DNA of 64,000 bases. It comes from Acidovorax sp. FHTAMBA. Lineage in GTDB: Bacteria; Pseudomonadota; Gammaproteobacteria; Burkholderiales; Burkholderiaceae_C. This document shows positions 42,003 through 50,661 of this stretch, one piece after another (the first letter of the stretch is position 1; each line of letters opens with the position of its first letter). Below the pieces are notes generated by a model, which saw only the letters and a list, made by a program, of their open reading frames with translations, had not been told where the DNA came from and ran no database searches. The stretch covers positions 4,161,501-4,225,500 of the forward strand of contig NZ_CP152407.1 in assembly GCF_038958875.1 (NCBI RefSeq). The letters are read 5' to 3'. The translations under genes were made by a program, and so were the position numbers.

Positions 42003-42461
42003 CTACATGTCGGAGACGCATGTCAATTCTGCCCCCATACCGACTCCGCACCAGTTAGAAACTCGGCCGACGATCAAGAAGACCATCGGTTTAGAAACCC
42101 CCTGCGCGATGTCCTGCCAGTGCTTGAGGTCGACGCCTGATGGCAAGGGGGCGTCTTCAGGGTGCGTGTGCCATTCGCCGACGTAGTCTATTGTCTCGCC
42201 GCTTTCTTTCCAACGACGCCGCGACACCCGCTGGTGATGTGTGGCATGACGGAAGAATCCGAAACGCCGCTGAACATCTGCCGCCGTCGGGAAGGTAGCT
42301 TCTGTCACGTGGGTGTGGGGGCCGCGGCGGTAGCCCATCAGAATGCCGCCAGCCTCGGGTGCGGACGCCGTCAGCTGCCTGAGGCCCAATAGCCGCTCCA
42401 ATAATTGCGGCTCAATGAGCAGCATCGCGCCATTACGGCCGAATGGCAGTGGCTTGAGCAT
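42003..42461 (-). CDS. cap3: Cap3, JAB/JAMM isopeptidase of CBASS
   Basis: A 152-residue JAMM metalloprotease: E36 ('PEAGG'), H98 and H100 ('GEWHTHP') and D111 ('PSGVDLKHW') give the HxH-x10-D zinc site. In type II CBASS, Cap3 removes the CD-NTase from its conjugate and limits activation. I start at the ATG at 42461, which overlaps the end of cap2 by 29 bp. A start at 42533 is possible. Last gene of the CBASS operon; it converges on the DAC-like pair, with 69 bp between the stops. Confidence 0.85.
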   Translation of the reverse strand: MLKPLPFGRNGAMLLIEPQLLERLLGLRQLTASAPEAGGILMGYRRGPHTHVTEATFPTAADVQRRFGFFRHATHHQRVSRRRWKESGETIDYVGEWHTHPEDAPLPSGVDLKHWQDIAQGVSKPMVFLIVGRVSNWCGVGMGAELTCVSDM

Positions 42462-44148
42462 CACGAGGCCCGCAAGCGGGGCAGGCAGCCAATCGAGAGA
42501 CGTCCTGATTTTTGACGCCGTAGACGTTCGCATTGGCCATCGCGCTGGTTCGGAATCGCGGGCTTGCCCGTCCGTATTGAAGCCAGTCGACTACAACTTC
42601 CAAGCACAGCGCCGCCGCAGCCATCGGTGCGCTGACCGCGTACGGCGTGAAGCCATTGCAGCCCAGTTGTTTGCGCGTGGGCAGCTCTTTCAGGACCGGG
42701 AAGCGCTCCTGCCGATAGTGATTGTGCTCAGCCTGCAACAGGCATCGGAAGCATCCGAGGCGGCGCCCCTCTGCCCAGAAAGTCTGGACGCATTCCCCGT
42801 TCCCCCGGATCCGTACGTGGAGCACCGGTACTTCAGTGCCTTTGTCCAGGCGCATGGCGTTGATCATCTCGCTCACAATCTCCTCGCCAGTTGCATCAAT
42901 CACCAGATCCGCATCGAAGAGGTCTGGGAGTCCCTTGACACTGCGGACGCGGGCCCGGATTTTTGCGAATGGGAACTGTCGCTTGAGCTCTTCGGCCAAT
43001 GCTTCGGCTTTGCTCTTGAAGAGCGCAGGGTAGCCCAGCACATGCCGGCCAAGGTTCTCCGGCTTCATGTCATCGTAGTCCACAAGGTCCAGACATCCTG
43101 CACCCGTGCCGGCGCCCAGCCGCACGAGACCCGGTGCAACATGCGAGCCGATGGCACCGCAGCCGACTACGGTGATCTTCTTTCCTTTCAGGTCGGGGAA
43201 CGTCAGATTGCGGCTGTGGACGAAGTCCGGGCCGAACTCGGTGATCGCCAGCCTACTGATCTTGCTCGTTCCCCCTCTCGTGTGGAGAAATTGGCGATAG
43301 AGCCTAGGCTTCCTGGCAGCGCCAAGCCGATGTAGCGGATCCAGATCAAAACCGAACCCTAGCCACCCCAGCGGTGTGTGGATGGCGAACGTTGCGATGG
43401 AGTACTTGAGATACTGTGTCTCGCGTTCGAGCACGCGTTGAAGTTGCTGGTACAGCCGGTGATCCCATGCCTGGAGCCACGCGAATAGCTCTTTGATGGT
43501 CGCCGGGATTGCTTTCGGTACCGCAGGCCGCGTCTGAGTTGCGAACAGCCAGCACGGACACTTCGTCTCTTTGGGAGGCTGGGCCCCTAACGCCAAGGCA
43601 AGCGCTTCGACTTCCTCCTTGTTGTCGGCGACAACGGCGTGCGAAGCACCTGCAATGTCCAAGAACCAGTAGTTCGACGACTGGGTCGTTCGGTCAACGT
43701 TCCCGATCAGCACCGAATAGACGGCGGAGGATTCGCCGTGCGACCAGTGCTGCAGGAATTCGTCCTGGATGTCGTCGTGCCTGAAATCAGGGTCATGCCG
43801 GATGCGATCCAGCACGAGTTGCGCCTGGTCCAGGCACTGCGCAATCGATTCTGCCGGATCGAACCGGTCCAACACCACTGCGCCAGAGGCAAAGTAGCAC
43901 AGACCTCCCGATGCATACACGTGCGGCGATAGGGGCGGCAGGACATCGAGGTGATCGAGGATCCTGATCGAGGGGTAGGTCAGAAAGTCCCAGTCGGTGA
44001 CGCTGAGCCTGACCTTGATCGGCCCGCCCTTACACGGAAGTGCTCCATCGAATGACCGCGTGCCTCGCCGATAGCCGCTGGGCGTGAAGCCGCGCGACCT
44101 CAGCAGCCGGAGCGCCTCGCCAAGGAGCGATGCCGCAGCCTCCGGCAT
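42433..44148 (-). CDS. cap2: Cap2, E2-E1 fusion of type II CBASS
   Basis: A 571-residue ubiquitin-transfer-like enzyme. The N-terminal E2-like domain contains 'HVYASGGLCYFASG' with the candidate E2 Cys. The C-terminal E1/ThiF domain has the nucleotide-binding 'KKITVVGCGAIGSHVAPGLVRLG', 'LVDYDDMKPENLGRHVLG' and Cys pairs near the end ('LGCFRCLL', 'ACPACG'). Cap2 attaches the CD-NTase C-terminus to targets and primes it for second-messenger synthesis. The gene starts 3 bp after the CD-NTase stop. Confidence 0.9.
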   Translation of the reverse strand: MPEAAASLLGEALRLLRSRGFTPSGYRRGTRSFDGALPCKGGPIKVRLSVTDWDFLTYPSIRILDHLDVLPPLSPHVYASGGLCYFASGAVVLDRFDPAESIAQCLDQAQLVLDRIRHDPDFRHDDIQDEFLQHWSHGESSAVYSVLIGNVDRTTQSSNYWFLDIAGASHAVVADNKEEVEALALALGAQPPKETKCPCWLFATQTRPAVPKAIPATIKELFAWLQAWDHRLYQQLQRVLERETQYLKYSIATFAIHTPLGWLGFGFDLDPLHRLGAARKPRLYRQFLHTRGGTSKISRLAITEFGPDFVHSRNLTFPDLKGKKITVVGCGAIGSHVAPGLVRLGAGTGAGCLDLVDYDDMKPENLGRHVLGYPALFKSKAEALAEELKRQFPFAKIRARVRSVKGLPDLFDADLVIDATGEEIVSEMINAMRLDKGTEVPVLHVRIRGNGECVQTFWAEGRRLGCFRCLLQAEHNHYRQERFPVLKELPTRKQLGCNGFTPYAVSAPMAAAALCLEVVVDWLQYGRASPRFRTSAMANANVYGVKNQDVSRLAACPACGPRDAQATAIRP

Positions 44149-44151
44149 TGC

Positions 44152-45321
44152 TCAGCCTGCGCTTGTCGAATTCACTACTGGGCGAGATACCCGATCTGCG
44201 CCGACCAGCCGGACGACGTCGTCGCCGCTGTCCGGCTCAACCAGGTCCGTCCGGTAGGGCACGCGGCTGCCCAACTGTGCTCGGAGGATATCGATCGCGT
44301 CACCGGCCAAGTGCGATGCTTTCATTCTGGCTGCCTGGATCTGGGAAGCCAGTGTTGCAGCAAGGGTCGATGCGTGTTGGCGGCCATTGGCATCCAGGCG
44401 CTTGTTGAAATCTTCCTTGCCTTCTGCGATAGCGGGCTCGTGCACGTTGCCCTTCAGCGCGATCGACAACGCCCGTGCGGATCTCTCAAGCGCCACGTCG
44501 TCGCGCCCACGCTTGGGTTCGAAGGCTTGCGCCACGGCGATCATGATGCACACTGAAGTGGGGCCGTCGCCGGCCTTCCAGTGCAGGTCACGCCAGGCCT
44601 TCAGGTAACGGCACACGCGCTGCAGTTGCTCGGTGTGCTCCTCGACACGGTCAAGGAACCACCGAGATACCTCTTCGGGGTCCGACGGTTTCCATTCGCC
44701 CGAGCGCGTCGCCATCATGATGTCGACCATGTCCTCCCACTGCTGCAGGGTGAAATCCTCTTCTGCAAATTCTGCGGCGAGCGCTTCACGTGCGTCCGAT
44801 TTCGCGGCCGCATCGAACACGCGTTTCTCGACGATTTGCGCAAACTGTGCTTCCGGCGCCGCGTACAACGGGATATCGATATGCGCCCAGGCATTTATCT
44901 GCACCCGAATGCATGTGTCCTTGCCGCTGTACAGCTTCCAGCCCTTTTCTTTGCAAAGATCCTTCAAGAGGCCTTCGACCAGTTTGAAGTAGAGCTGGGC
45001 CATGGCGTGCGGAGGCCCACTTTCCTCCCACACAGACACTGGCAGGTAGACACCGAAGTCCCAGTCCATTTCCTGGGGCGGATGCCAGGCTGGCTGCACG
45101 CAGGTTTGGTACGACCACGAGCCTTGTGTCCGGAAACGCGGGGTGACGGCCTTGTCCATGCCCAGCGCCTTGATCGTCGCTTCTCGGATTCGTGGCCTCA
45201 AGTGATCGCGGATCTCGTTCTTGGCTTCAACCAGCACCCGGCGCTGGTCCTTGGTAGGTTCGATACTGTTGATGAACACTTCTTCGGCAGTAGCGAAGAG
45301 CAGGCGGTTGAGTTTGAGCAT
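44152..45321 (-). CDS. DncV-like CD-NTase (CBASS cyclase)
   Basis: A 389-residue nucleotidyltransferase. The active site is visible: G67-S68-W69 ('TQGSWSYQT'), D86 and D88 ('EMDWDFGVYLP') and D149 ('WAHIDIPLYAAP'). This fits clade A (DncV-like) enzymes that make 3'3'-cGAMP-type signals on infection. The C-terminus is flexible and ends '...VVNSTSAG', a small-residue end suited to Cap2-mediated conjugation. It lies 12 bp after capV and 3 bp before cap2. Confidence 0.9.
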   Translation of the reverse strand: MLKLNRLLFATAEEVFINSIEPTKDQRRVLVEAKNEIRDHLRPRIREATIKALGMDKAVTPRFRTQGSWSYQTCVQPAWHPPQEMDWDFGVYLPVSVWEESGPPHAMAQLYFKLVEGLLKDLCKEKGWKLYSGKDTCIRVQINAWAHIDIPLYAAPEAQFAQIVEKRVFDAAAKSDAREALAAEFAEEDFTLQQWEDMVDIMMATRSGEWKPSDPEEVSRWFLDRVEEHTEQLQRVCRYLKAWRDLHWKAGDGPTSVCIMIAVAQAFEPKRGRDDVALERSARALSIALKGNVHEPAIAEGKEDFNKRLDANGRQHASTLAATLASQIQAARMKASHLAGDAIDILRAQLGSRVPYRTDLVEPDSGDDVVRLVGADRVSRPVVNSTSAG

Positions 45322-45333
45322 GTTTCTTGGGCC

Positions 45334-46338
45334 TCAGGTGCGTGCGTTCTCGCCGTGGAAGAAGATCGGTTTGGAGGGCGAATGCTCCAAAAAGGTTTGG
45401 AATTCCGGCTTGCTGATGCAAACTTTGGAGCGTTGGGTAGCTGCGCTCAGCAGAACTTCGCGGGCGTTTTTGTCTGCAATGTCCAATGCAACAGCACGGG
45501 CACGTTCGTCGTGAAGTTCGTCGTCTACATGGCAGTAGTGTTTTCCCAGGCGGTGCGTCAGCATGAAATCGCTCAAGACCTCCTGCGCCGAAATGGAGAG
45601 GCCGAAGAGACGCCGGGACATCTTGATCGGCCACCCGCCGCCCCAGTCTCGGACCCCACCTTGCCGGTCTTGTCTGGGGTCCACAGTGAAGCGCGACGAC
45701 ATCGTGCCGACCGCCATCAGGCGGACGTTGTCGATGTCCTGGCCGAAGAACTTGTGGGCCTCATGCAAACCAAGGAGCCCGGGGGCATTGGCGTATAAGC
45801 CGCCATCGACATACTGGCTGTTGTTGAAGCAGTGTCTTGGGAAGTACGCCGGGGCTGCGCTGGTGGCCATCGCGACGTCTACGATGGTGAAATGGCGATC
45901 CCGCTTGAAATCGACATGATGCGGCGTCTTGAAAACTACCGGTTCACCGGTAGAGTAATTCAGACTCGGGATGATGACAGGGTGTTTGCATGCACCCAAG
46001 AGCCGGTCGCCAAATAGCTTGGAGTCAGACAGTAGCTTCTTCAGCGGCTCCGGTGAATAAGGCGACCGCCAGAATCCGAAGAGTGACCAGCGCTTGTCGA
46101 AAATCTCCTCCCCGTGGTCGACAAACAGGTCTACGATATCTTGCGCCGGAATCTCAAGGGCAAGTGCCAACGCCAGGATCCCACCGATTGAAGTACCTGT
46201 GATCAGATCGAAACGCGATGCAAGCGGCGCTTCGATCTCTTTCTCGACATCCGCTATGACTTTTGCGGTGTACAGCCCTCGGAAGCCTCCACCAGAGAGG
46301 GCGAGAATCTGAAAGGGCTTGCGCACATTGTGGGGCAT
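45334..46338 (-). CDS. capV: CapV-like patatin phospholipase effector
   Basis: A 334-residue patatin-like phospholipase. Oxyanion loop 'GGGFRG' (16-21), nucleophile S50 in 'GTSIGG', and catalytic D178 in 'VDGGLYANAP'. CapV degrades membrane phospholipid when bound by cyclic GMP-AMP. First gene of the CBASS operon. The upstream region (46339-46467) is AT-rich and contains the likely promoter. Confidence 0.9.
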   Translation of the reverse strand: MPHNVRKPFQILALSGGGFRGLYTAKVIADVEKEIEAPLASRFDLITGTSIGGILALALALEIPAQDIVDLFVDHGEEIFDKRWSLFGFWRSPYSPEPLKKLLSDSKLFGDRLLGACKHPVIIPSLNYSTGEPVVFKTPHHVDFKRDRHFTIVDVAMATSAAPAYFPRHCFNNSQYVDGGLYANAPGLLGLHEAHKFFGQDIDNVRLMAVGTMSSRFTVDPRQDRQGGVRDWGGGWPIKMSRRLFGLSISAQEVLSDFMLTHRLGKHYCHVDDELHDERARAVALDIADKNAREVLLSAATQRSKVCISKPEFQTFLEHSPSKPIFFHGENART

Positions 46339-46467
46339 TGGGGATAACTGGTTGTTTCTAGCACTCCGCGATGGCGAGTGCTATGAAACACTATATATGG
46401 GTATCAACCAGTGTCAATACACTACCAGTAGCGCAGTATAAACATACAGCCTGCTTTTAAATACAGC
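46339..46467 (-). promoter_or_regulatory. Promoter region of the CBASS operon
   Basis: This 129-bp AT-rich stretch lies between the capV start and the truncated hipA. Inverted pieces such as GTGTCAATACAC (46411-46422) are present. I cannot single out -10 and -35 boxes with confidence. Confidence 0.35.
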
Positions 46468-46557
46468 TTAATTGCGCCTTGGCTGATCGCTTTCTGCCGC
46501 GCTGCGCCACTGGCGTCTACCCTCCCCAAGGTACACATCCAGCGCGCGGTATTTCAT
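46468..46557 (-). pseudogene. Truncated hipA (N-terminal remnant)
   Basis: The first residues 'MKYRALDVYLGEG' match the start of HipA-type kinases. The frame then departs ('RRQWRSAAESDQPRRN') and stops after 29 residues. Its ATG overlaps the hipB-like stop by 4 bp (ATGA), the usual hipBA coupling. The rest of hipA, some 400 codons, is missing, so this marks a junction with the incoming defence DNA. Confidence 0.6.
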
Positions 46558-46883
46558 CGGCCCTCCTTCACTTCCGAATTCTGGTCACCCACGATTCCAA
46601 TGGATGGCGCTCCCAGCTGCCGTTCCAGCGGACTCAGCAAGGTGCGCTCCCCCCCTTTGGATTCGAACGATGCAGCAGCCGTCTTGGGCATCAGAACCAG
46701 CTCAAGGCCCAGCTCGGACGCCAGCGCCATGGCATTGCTGATGCGCGGGGAGACTTTGCCATCGAGGATCTGCCGCACGGCCAGTGGCGTGAGCCCCGTG
46801 TTGGTTGCCAGCGCCGCCAGGGTCACCCCCTGCTCTTGCTTGGCGGCTGACAGTGCAGCAGCGAACTGACCAACGGTTTTCAT
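46554..46883 (-). CDS. HipB-like XRE-family antitoxin/regulator
   Basis: A 109-residue protein with an XRE helix-turn-helix ('GVTLAALATNTGLTPLAVRQILDGKVSPRISNAMALASELGLELVLMP', about 19-65). The C-terminal tail is about 40 residues. The overlap with a hipA start is the usual order hipB-hipA. Because the toxin is truncated to a remnant, this gene is an orphan. AT-rich upstream DNA (46884-46990) probably holds its operator. Confidence 0.75.
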   Translation of the reverse strand: MKTVGQFAAALSAAKQEQGVTLAALATNTGLTPLAVRQILDGKVSPRISNAMALASELGLELVLMPKTAAASFESKGGERTLLSPLERQLGAPSIGIVGDQNSEVKEGR

Positions 46884-47149
46884 AAGTAAACTAAAGAAAA
46901 AACAACGAATCTTTAGATAAGTATAGCCATCTATCGCTCGCGATGAATACTAGACTATAGAATGAGCCCTAAAAATTCAGTTAACTATAGATTCTGTAAA
47001 GCGATGCATTACGACGCCGTCCTCATCCCCATGGACAAGCCCCGTATCCAGCTCCTGGAGCCTTGTATTGCAACGCCCGAGCCTTGAATGGAATCCAGCC
47101 CAGGCTGTACTTGCTGGACTGAGGTTGCCCCTGAAAACTGGAGTTTTTA
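46884..47149. other. Intergenic region upstream of the hipB-like gene
   Basis: An AT-rich stretch at 46884-47000 with short repeats (TATAG at several points, e.g. CTATAG around 46955 and 46985) probably contains the hipB promoter and operator. The remainder has no recognised feature. Confidence 0.3.
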
Positions 47150-47221
47150 CCTCAGCCCGATGCAGTACGAGCAGCGCTGGTACGAGGCACAGCGTAAAAA
47201 GGCCGCGTGAACCGTGGGTTA
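47150..47221 (+). pseudogene. IS3-family transposase C-terminus, remnant A (left of IS630)
   Basis: The reading frame gives 'FYLSPMQYEQRWYEAQRKKAA' and a stop at 47210, the usual C-terminus of an IS3-family OrfB. The DNA after it continues on the other side of the IS630 element (48336-48365) and ends GGGGCAAGGTCA, an IS3-type terminal repeat. Only the end of the gene is left. Confidence 0.7.
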
Positions 47222-48335
47222 TTGACCAGGCCTTTGTGCATTTGAAATTATCTGTACCGCCCTCAACTCAGATTCATGCAAGCAACCGACATGAGATCGC
47301 TGAGCCGCGAAGCGCGGCACGAGCGCCGCGTGCAGGTCATCCGACTGCGTAAAGCCGGTAATACCTACGACGAGATTGCAGCGCTCACGGGTCTGAGCCG
47401 CACGGGCGTCTTCAACATCTGCAGGCGCCATGCGGCACACGGCGCCAAGGCTCTGCACGACACCATTGGCGGACGCAAGTTCGGAGAAAACCGCTTGCTC
47501 GATGCCGACCAGGAGGCCCTGGTGCGAAAGCTCATTGCCGACAAGACGCCAGATCAGCTCAAGATGCCCTATGCGCTGTGGACCCGCGCGGCAGTGGCCC
47601 AACTCATTGAGCAGCGCTTTGGCATCCGGCTGCAAGTGCGCACCATGGGCAAGTACCTGGCCCGCTGGGGCTTCACACCACAAAAGCCTATGAAGAAGGC
47701 TTACGAGCAGTCGCCAGCGGCGGTCAAGAAATGGCTCGATGAGGACTACCCGGTCATCGCCGCACGCGCCAAGGCTGAAGGAGCCGAGATTCACTGGGGC
47801 GACGAGAGCGGGCTGCGCAGCGACGACGTGCGCGGCAGGAGCTTCGCGCCCAAGGGCCAGACACCGGTGGTGCGGGTCAACAACAAGCGCCATGGCCTGT
47901 CGGTGATCTCCACCGTGACCAACAAGGGCCAGATGCGCTGGAGCAGCTTTGACGGGGCGCTCAACACCACGATTCTGATCGACTTCCTGCGCCGACTGAT
48001 CAAGGGCCAGAGCAGGAAGCTGTTCCTGATCCTGGACAACCTGCGGGTGCACCACGCCAAGCCGGTCAAGGCCAGGCTGGCAGAGCACGCTGACGCCATC
48101 GAGGTGTTCTACCTACCGAGCTACAGCCCGGAGTTGAACCCCGATGAGATGGCCAATGCAGACATCAAACAGGCGGTGACCAAGCTGGCCCCGGCGCGCA
48201 CGAAGATGCAGTTGGTGAAGGCCACGGCCAAACACTTGCGCAGCGTGCAACGTCAGCCCGAGCGCATTCGAAAGTACTTCGACCACGCCCCGGTTCGCTA
48301 CGCTGCTTGAGTCAAGTTCACAGGGGGCGGATCAA
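47222..48335 (+). mobile_element. IS630-family element inserted at TA
   Basis: A 1114-bp element starting TTGACCAGGCCTTTGTGCA and ending ...GGGGGCGGATCAA. The ends form imperfect repeats of about 24 bp. It is flanked by a TA duplication (47220-47221 and 48336-48337). The same IS3 remnant without the insertion is present at 54801-54884 and reads straight through a single TA, which fixes both boundaries. Confidence 0.9.
47291..48310 (+). CDS. IS630-family transposase
   Basis: A 339-residue transposase from the ATG at 47291. N-terminal helix-turn-helix domains ('RLRKAGNTYDEIAALTGLSRTGVF') are followed by the DDE core: 'HWGDESGLRSDD' (D), 'LILDNLRVHHAKPV' (D) and 'SPELNPDEMANADIKQ' (E). It appears intact. 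An in-frame ATG at 47276 would add five residues. Confidence 0.93.
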   Translation: MRSLSREARHERRVQVIRLRKAGNTYDEIAALTGLSRTGVFNICRRHAAHGAKALHDTIGGRKFGENRLLDADQEALVRKLIADKTPDQLKMPYALWTRAAVAQLIEQRFGIRLQVRTMGKYLARWGFTPQKPMKKAYEQSPAAVKKWLDEDYPVIAARAKAEGAEIHWGDESGLRSDDVRGRSFAPKGQTPVVRVNNKRHGLSVISTVTNKGQMRWSSFDGALNTTILIDFLRRLIKGQSRKLFLILDNLRVHHAKPVKARLAEHADAIEVFYLPSYSPELNPDEMANADIKQAVTKLAPARTKMQLVKATAKHLRSVQRQPERIRKYFDHAPVRYAA

Positions 48336-48365
48336 TAAGAGCTACACGAAACAGGGGCAAGGTCA
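48336..48365 (+). mobile_element. IS3-family right end, remnant A
   Basis: TAAGAGCTACACGAAACAGGGGCAAGGTCA is the terminal part of the IS3 element cut by the IS630. Read inward, the end is TGACCTTGCCCCTGTTTCGT, of the TG...CA type usual for IS3. Confidence 0.7.
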
Positions 48366-48522
48366 GTTCTGTCATGTGCGCCAGCCAGATCTCGCGAACA
48401 AGCGTCCAGGGAAGTAGTTGGATTCACCTGGTGACTGGTGCAGCCAGCTAGCAGTTGCTGATGGCCTTGATTTGGATCGCCGCAATCAGCCTGAAACTGA
48501 ATAAGCAATTCTGGGTTAATTT

Positions 48523-48891
48523 TCACCGGCTATGGTTTGCGTGTAAATCAACAACTAGCCTGCCTGCTGGGTGCCAGCACCCCTTTTTCATCAAGCTTTG
48601 CACGCGCTGCCGATATCTCAATGAATCTGGCGCTTTCTCCTCACGTCCCCTGTGCCGACGGGAATTGCACCACCAGCAGGCGGCGACGATGTTGGGCGCT
48701 ACATCGCGGCCTTGCTGTTGGCGCGCAGTGAGATGCTCTGCAGTGCACCGAAGGAACTTACGCCACCGTGTGGGCGCGCTTGATTGCGAAAGTTCAGGAA
48801 GCGTGGGCTCAATCATTTTTAGCCCGCAGTAAAAGCAGCAGCCCTGTTGGGCGATCGCGGACTGGATACGGAGTTTGGCCAGCTTGTTCAT
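48523..48891 (-). CDS. HNH-type endonuclease
   Basis: A 122-residue protein with zinc-binding C-x2-C ('CFYCGLKM') and the HNH core 'LRCTAEHLTARQQQGRDVAPNIVAACWWCNSRRH', which gives the catalytic His (EH), the central Asn and the last His, and a second C-x2-C. Such small HNH proteins are found in mobile DNA, where they may nick or cut DNA; the specific role is unknown. It is an isolated gene between an IS remnant and a SRAP fragment. Confidence 0.8.
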   Translation of the reverse strand: MNKLAKLRIQSAIAQQGCCFYCGLKMIEPTLPELSQSSAPTRWRKFLRCTAEHLTARQQQGRDVAPNIVAACWWCNSRRHRGREEKAPDSLRYRQRVQSLMKKGCWHPAGRLVVDLHANHSR

Positions 48892-49079
48892 TTGGCAGCA
48901 GGGGTAGTGTTGAAGCTACTCCCGTTGCCGATATCCGGACAGGTCGGGCGCCGGGGCATCGCACCACTCGGCTATGCGCCAGGTAACCCGGACGCGGCCG
49001 GGTTCGCGTTAGCCCGGACAACCAATAATTTATATCGCTGCGTCCAGTCGGCGCAAGTACCGGCTGTTGCACGCATGCG

Positions 49080-49325
49080 TCATGCTGACTCAACAGGTAA
49101 CTCGACTTGCTGCGCCGGATCCTTCGCCCTGTGCACAAACAGCTCCACCGGTGGCACCTTGATCAGCGACTCTGCCCGTTCGATGGTGCCGTGCAGCCAA
49201 GTGTCCCAGTCCCCCTTTTCCAGCGGAACCACCGTACGTTTGTCCTGCATGTCCGGCGCGCGCTTGGGGTCAGGCCTGTGCATCAGGTTGAGCACCGGCA
49301 CTTCATCGCAGTTCTGCGAGATCAT
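49080..49325 (-). pseudogene. SRAP-family (YedK-like) C-terminal fragment
   Basis: About 81 residues, 'VPVLNLMHRPDPKRAPDMQDKRTVVPLEKGDWDTWLHG', match the C-terminal part of SOS-response-associated peptidases, including the His of the active site region. The N-terminal half with the catalytic Cys2 is missing. A complete, different SRAP gene is at 52505. Confidence 0.7.
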
Positions 49326-49347
49326 GGTTTCTCAACAGCAGTAACTG

Positions 49348-49965
49348 TTACCGGCACTTATCACCAGCGCGCTGCGACCACCAATTCGCAAACGCAAGAA
49401 GGTCGGCGTGATGCGAATCCGTGTGTACCAACAGGTCGCCCGCGTTGGGCGACCCGGTAATCCCACGCAAAATCAATGCGCGATGGATCGCGGCATCGAC
49501 GCCCACGAAGTACGGCAAGTAGTCGTCGACGAAGGCGATCGGCTTTAGGGAGTTGAGCGTGTCGGCCTTAGGGCTCGCGGCCGTTGCCACGTTGTCGGTG
49601 GCGTGGACCAGGTGAATCGGGAATCCGTGCAGTCTCAGGTTGTGCTCGCGAGCTGCCCTGAATTCCGCAGGCAAGGCCGTGACGCATACCAGTTCGTAGC
49701 CCGCCGCGGCGAGCTTGTGGCACGCCTCAATCGCTCCTGGAACCGGCGGGATCGATGACCAGAACTCGTTGTCGAAGGCCCGCCGAAGCAGATCAAGCCT
49801 ATCCCCTTCAACTCGCTCCACTTCCCATCTGTCGATGGGCCAGTAGGCGAGCGGATCGCGCTCGCCAGGGTACGTGCCGAACGCCTTCTGCCAAGCGCTG
49901 GCATAGGCCAAGCCGTAGTCCAGGAGGACTCCGTCAGCGTCAAGCGCGATGATTCCTTTGGTCAT
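49348..49965 (-). CDS. HAD-superfamily hydrolase
   Basis: A 205-residue HAD-type phosphatase. Motif I is 'IIALDADGVLLDYG' (nucleophile Asp and acid/base Asp), motif II 'LVCVTALPA' (Thr), and motif IV 'IAFVDDYLPYF' (DD). The start is the ATG at 49965; longer in-frame ORFs run into the lspA region. The substrate is not known. It belongs to a run of genes on the same strand (CDF exporter, DUF3703, lspA, HAD), so it may be part of the metal-response module. Confidence 0.82.
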   Translation of the reverse strand: MTKGIIALDADGVLLDYGLAYASAWQKAFGTYPGERDPLAYWPIDRWEVERVEGDRLDLLRRAFDNEFWSSIPPVPGAIEACHKLAAAGYELVCVTALPAEFRAAREHNLRLHGFPIHLVHATDNVATAASPKADTLNSLKPIAFVDDYLPYFVGVDAAIHRALILRGITGSPNAGDLLVHTDSHHADLLAFANWWSQRAGDKCR

Positions 49966-50047
49966 CAGGAAGTTTCGCACAGCAGAGCACGCCTGCACGC
50001 GCGGGTTGGGGGGCTCCCTTGTTGTCGGGACTGCTAAGCGGCAACAG

Positions 50048-50548
50048 TTACGTGTGCCTTCGAGAGGATGTGTTTGCCTCGCGGTGCCCCAGAACTGACG
50101 ATGCAATGAGACCAACGGCGCCACCAACGATGGCCATGTTGGCGATGTTGAATGCCGGCCAGTGCCAGCCGTGCAGGTGGAAGTCCAGATAGTCAATCAC
50201 GGACCCGCGCACAGCCCGGTCGAAGGCATTGCCCAGGGCGCCGCCCAGGATGAGGCTATAAGCCAAGCCCTCGAGGCTGCGCACCGGCTTGGCGAGCAGC
50301 CAAGCGAGCCAGGCCGACGCGCCCAGGGCGATGGCCAGGAAGAACCAGCGTTGCCATCCGCCGGTGCCGGCCAGGAAGCTGAAGGCCGCGCCGGGGTTCA
50401 GTACGTGGACCAGGCTGAAGAACGGTGCGACCTCGCGCGACCAGCCGAGCAGGGTGGTCAGATGAATCCAGGTCTTGGCAGTCTGGTCTGCGGCAAAGAC
50501 TACAAGCGCAAGGCAATACCAGCGAGCTGGTCGGTTGACATACTTCAT
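50048..50548 (-). CDS. lspA: Signal peptidase II paralog (LspA)
   Basis: A 166-residue four-helix membrane protein. Family motifs: 'DQTAKTWIH', 'LNPGAAFSFLAG' and 'GGALGNAFDRAVRGSVIDYLDFH'. The first catalytic Asp is D110. The second, in the usual FNxAD motif, is Asn here (F133-N-I-A-N137), so peptidase activity is doubtful. Extra lspA genes are common in Cd/Pb resistance modules (as in pbr and cad clusters), where their purpose is unclear. Confidence 0.85.
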   Translation of the reverse strand: MKYVNRPARWYCLALVVFAADQTAKTWIHLTTLLGWSREVAPFFSLVHVLNPGAAFSFLAGTGGWQRWFFLAIALGASAWLAWLLAKPVRSLEGLAYSLILGGALGNAFDRAVRGSVIDYLDFHLHGWHWPAFNIANMAIVGGAVGLIASSVLGHREANTSSRRHT

Positions 50549-50661
50549 CGTTCTTGTTGGTTAGACCAGATCGCAGGGCCGTGGTTGGATTCAGCGCGTT
50601 GCCGCACCGTGCTCGGCCGTGAGTGCTATTGACGCGGACAGAATTTCAGCGAGTTCCGGTC

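Noticed and set aside
48985..49015. Possible integron attC-type site (GTTAGCC after an inverted repeat)
   Set aside because: GTTAGCC does not fit the GTTRRRY core and no second core or integrase gene is near. It is probably a simple hairpin.
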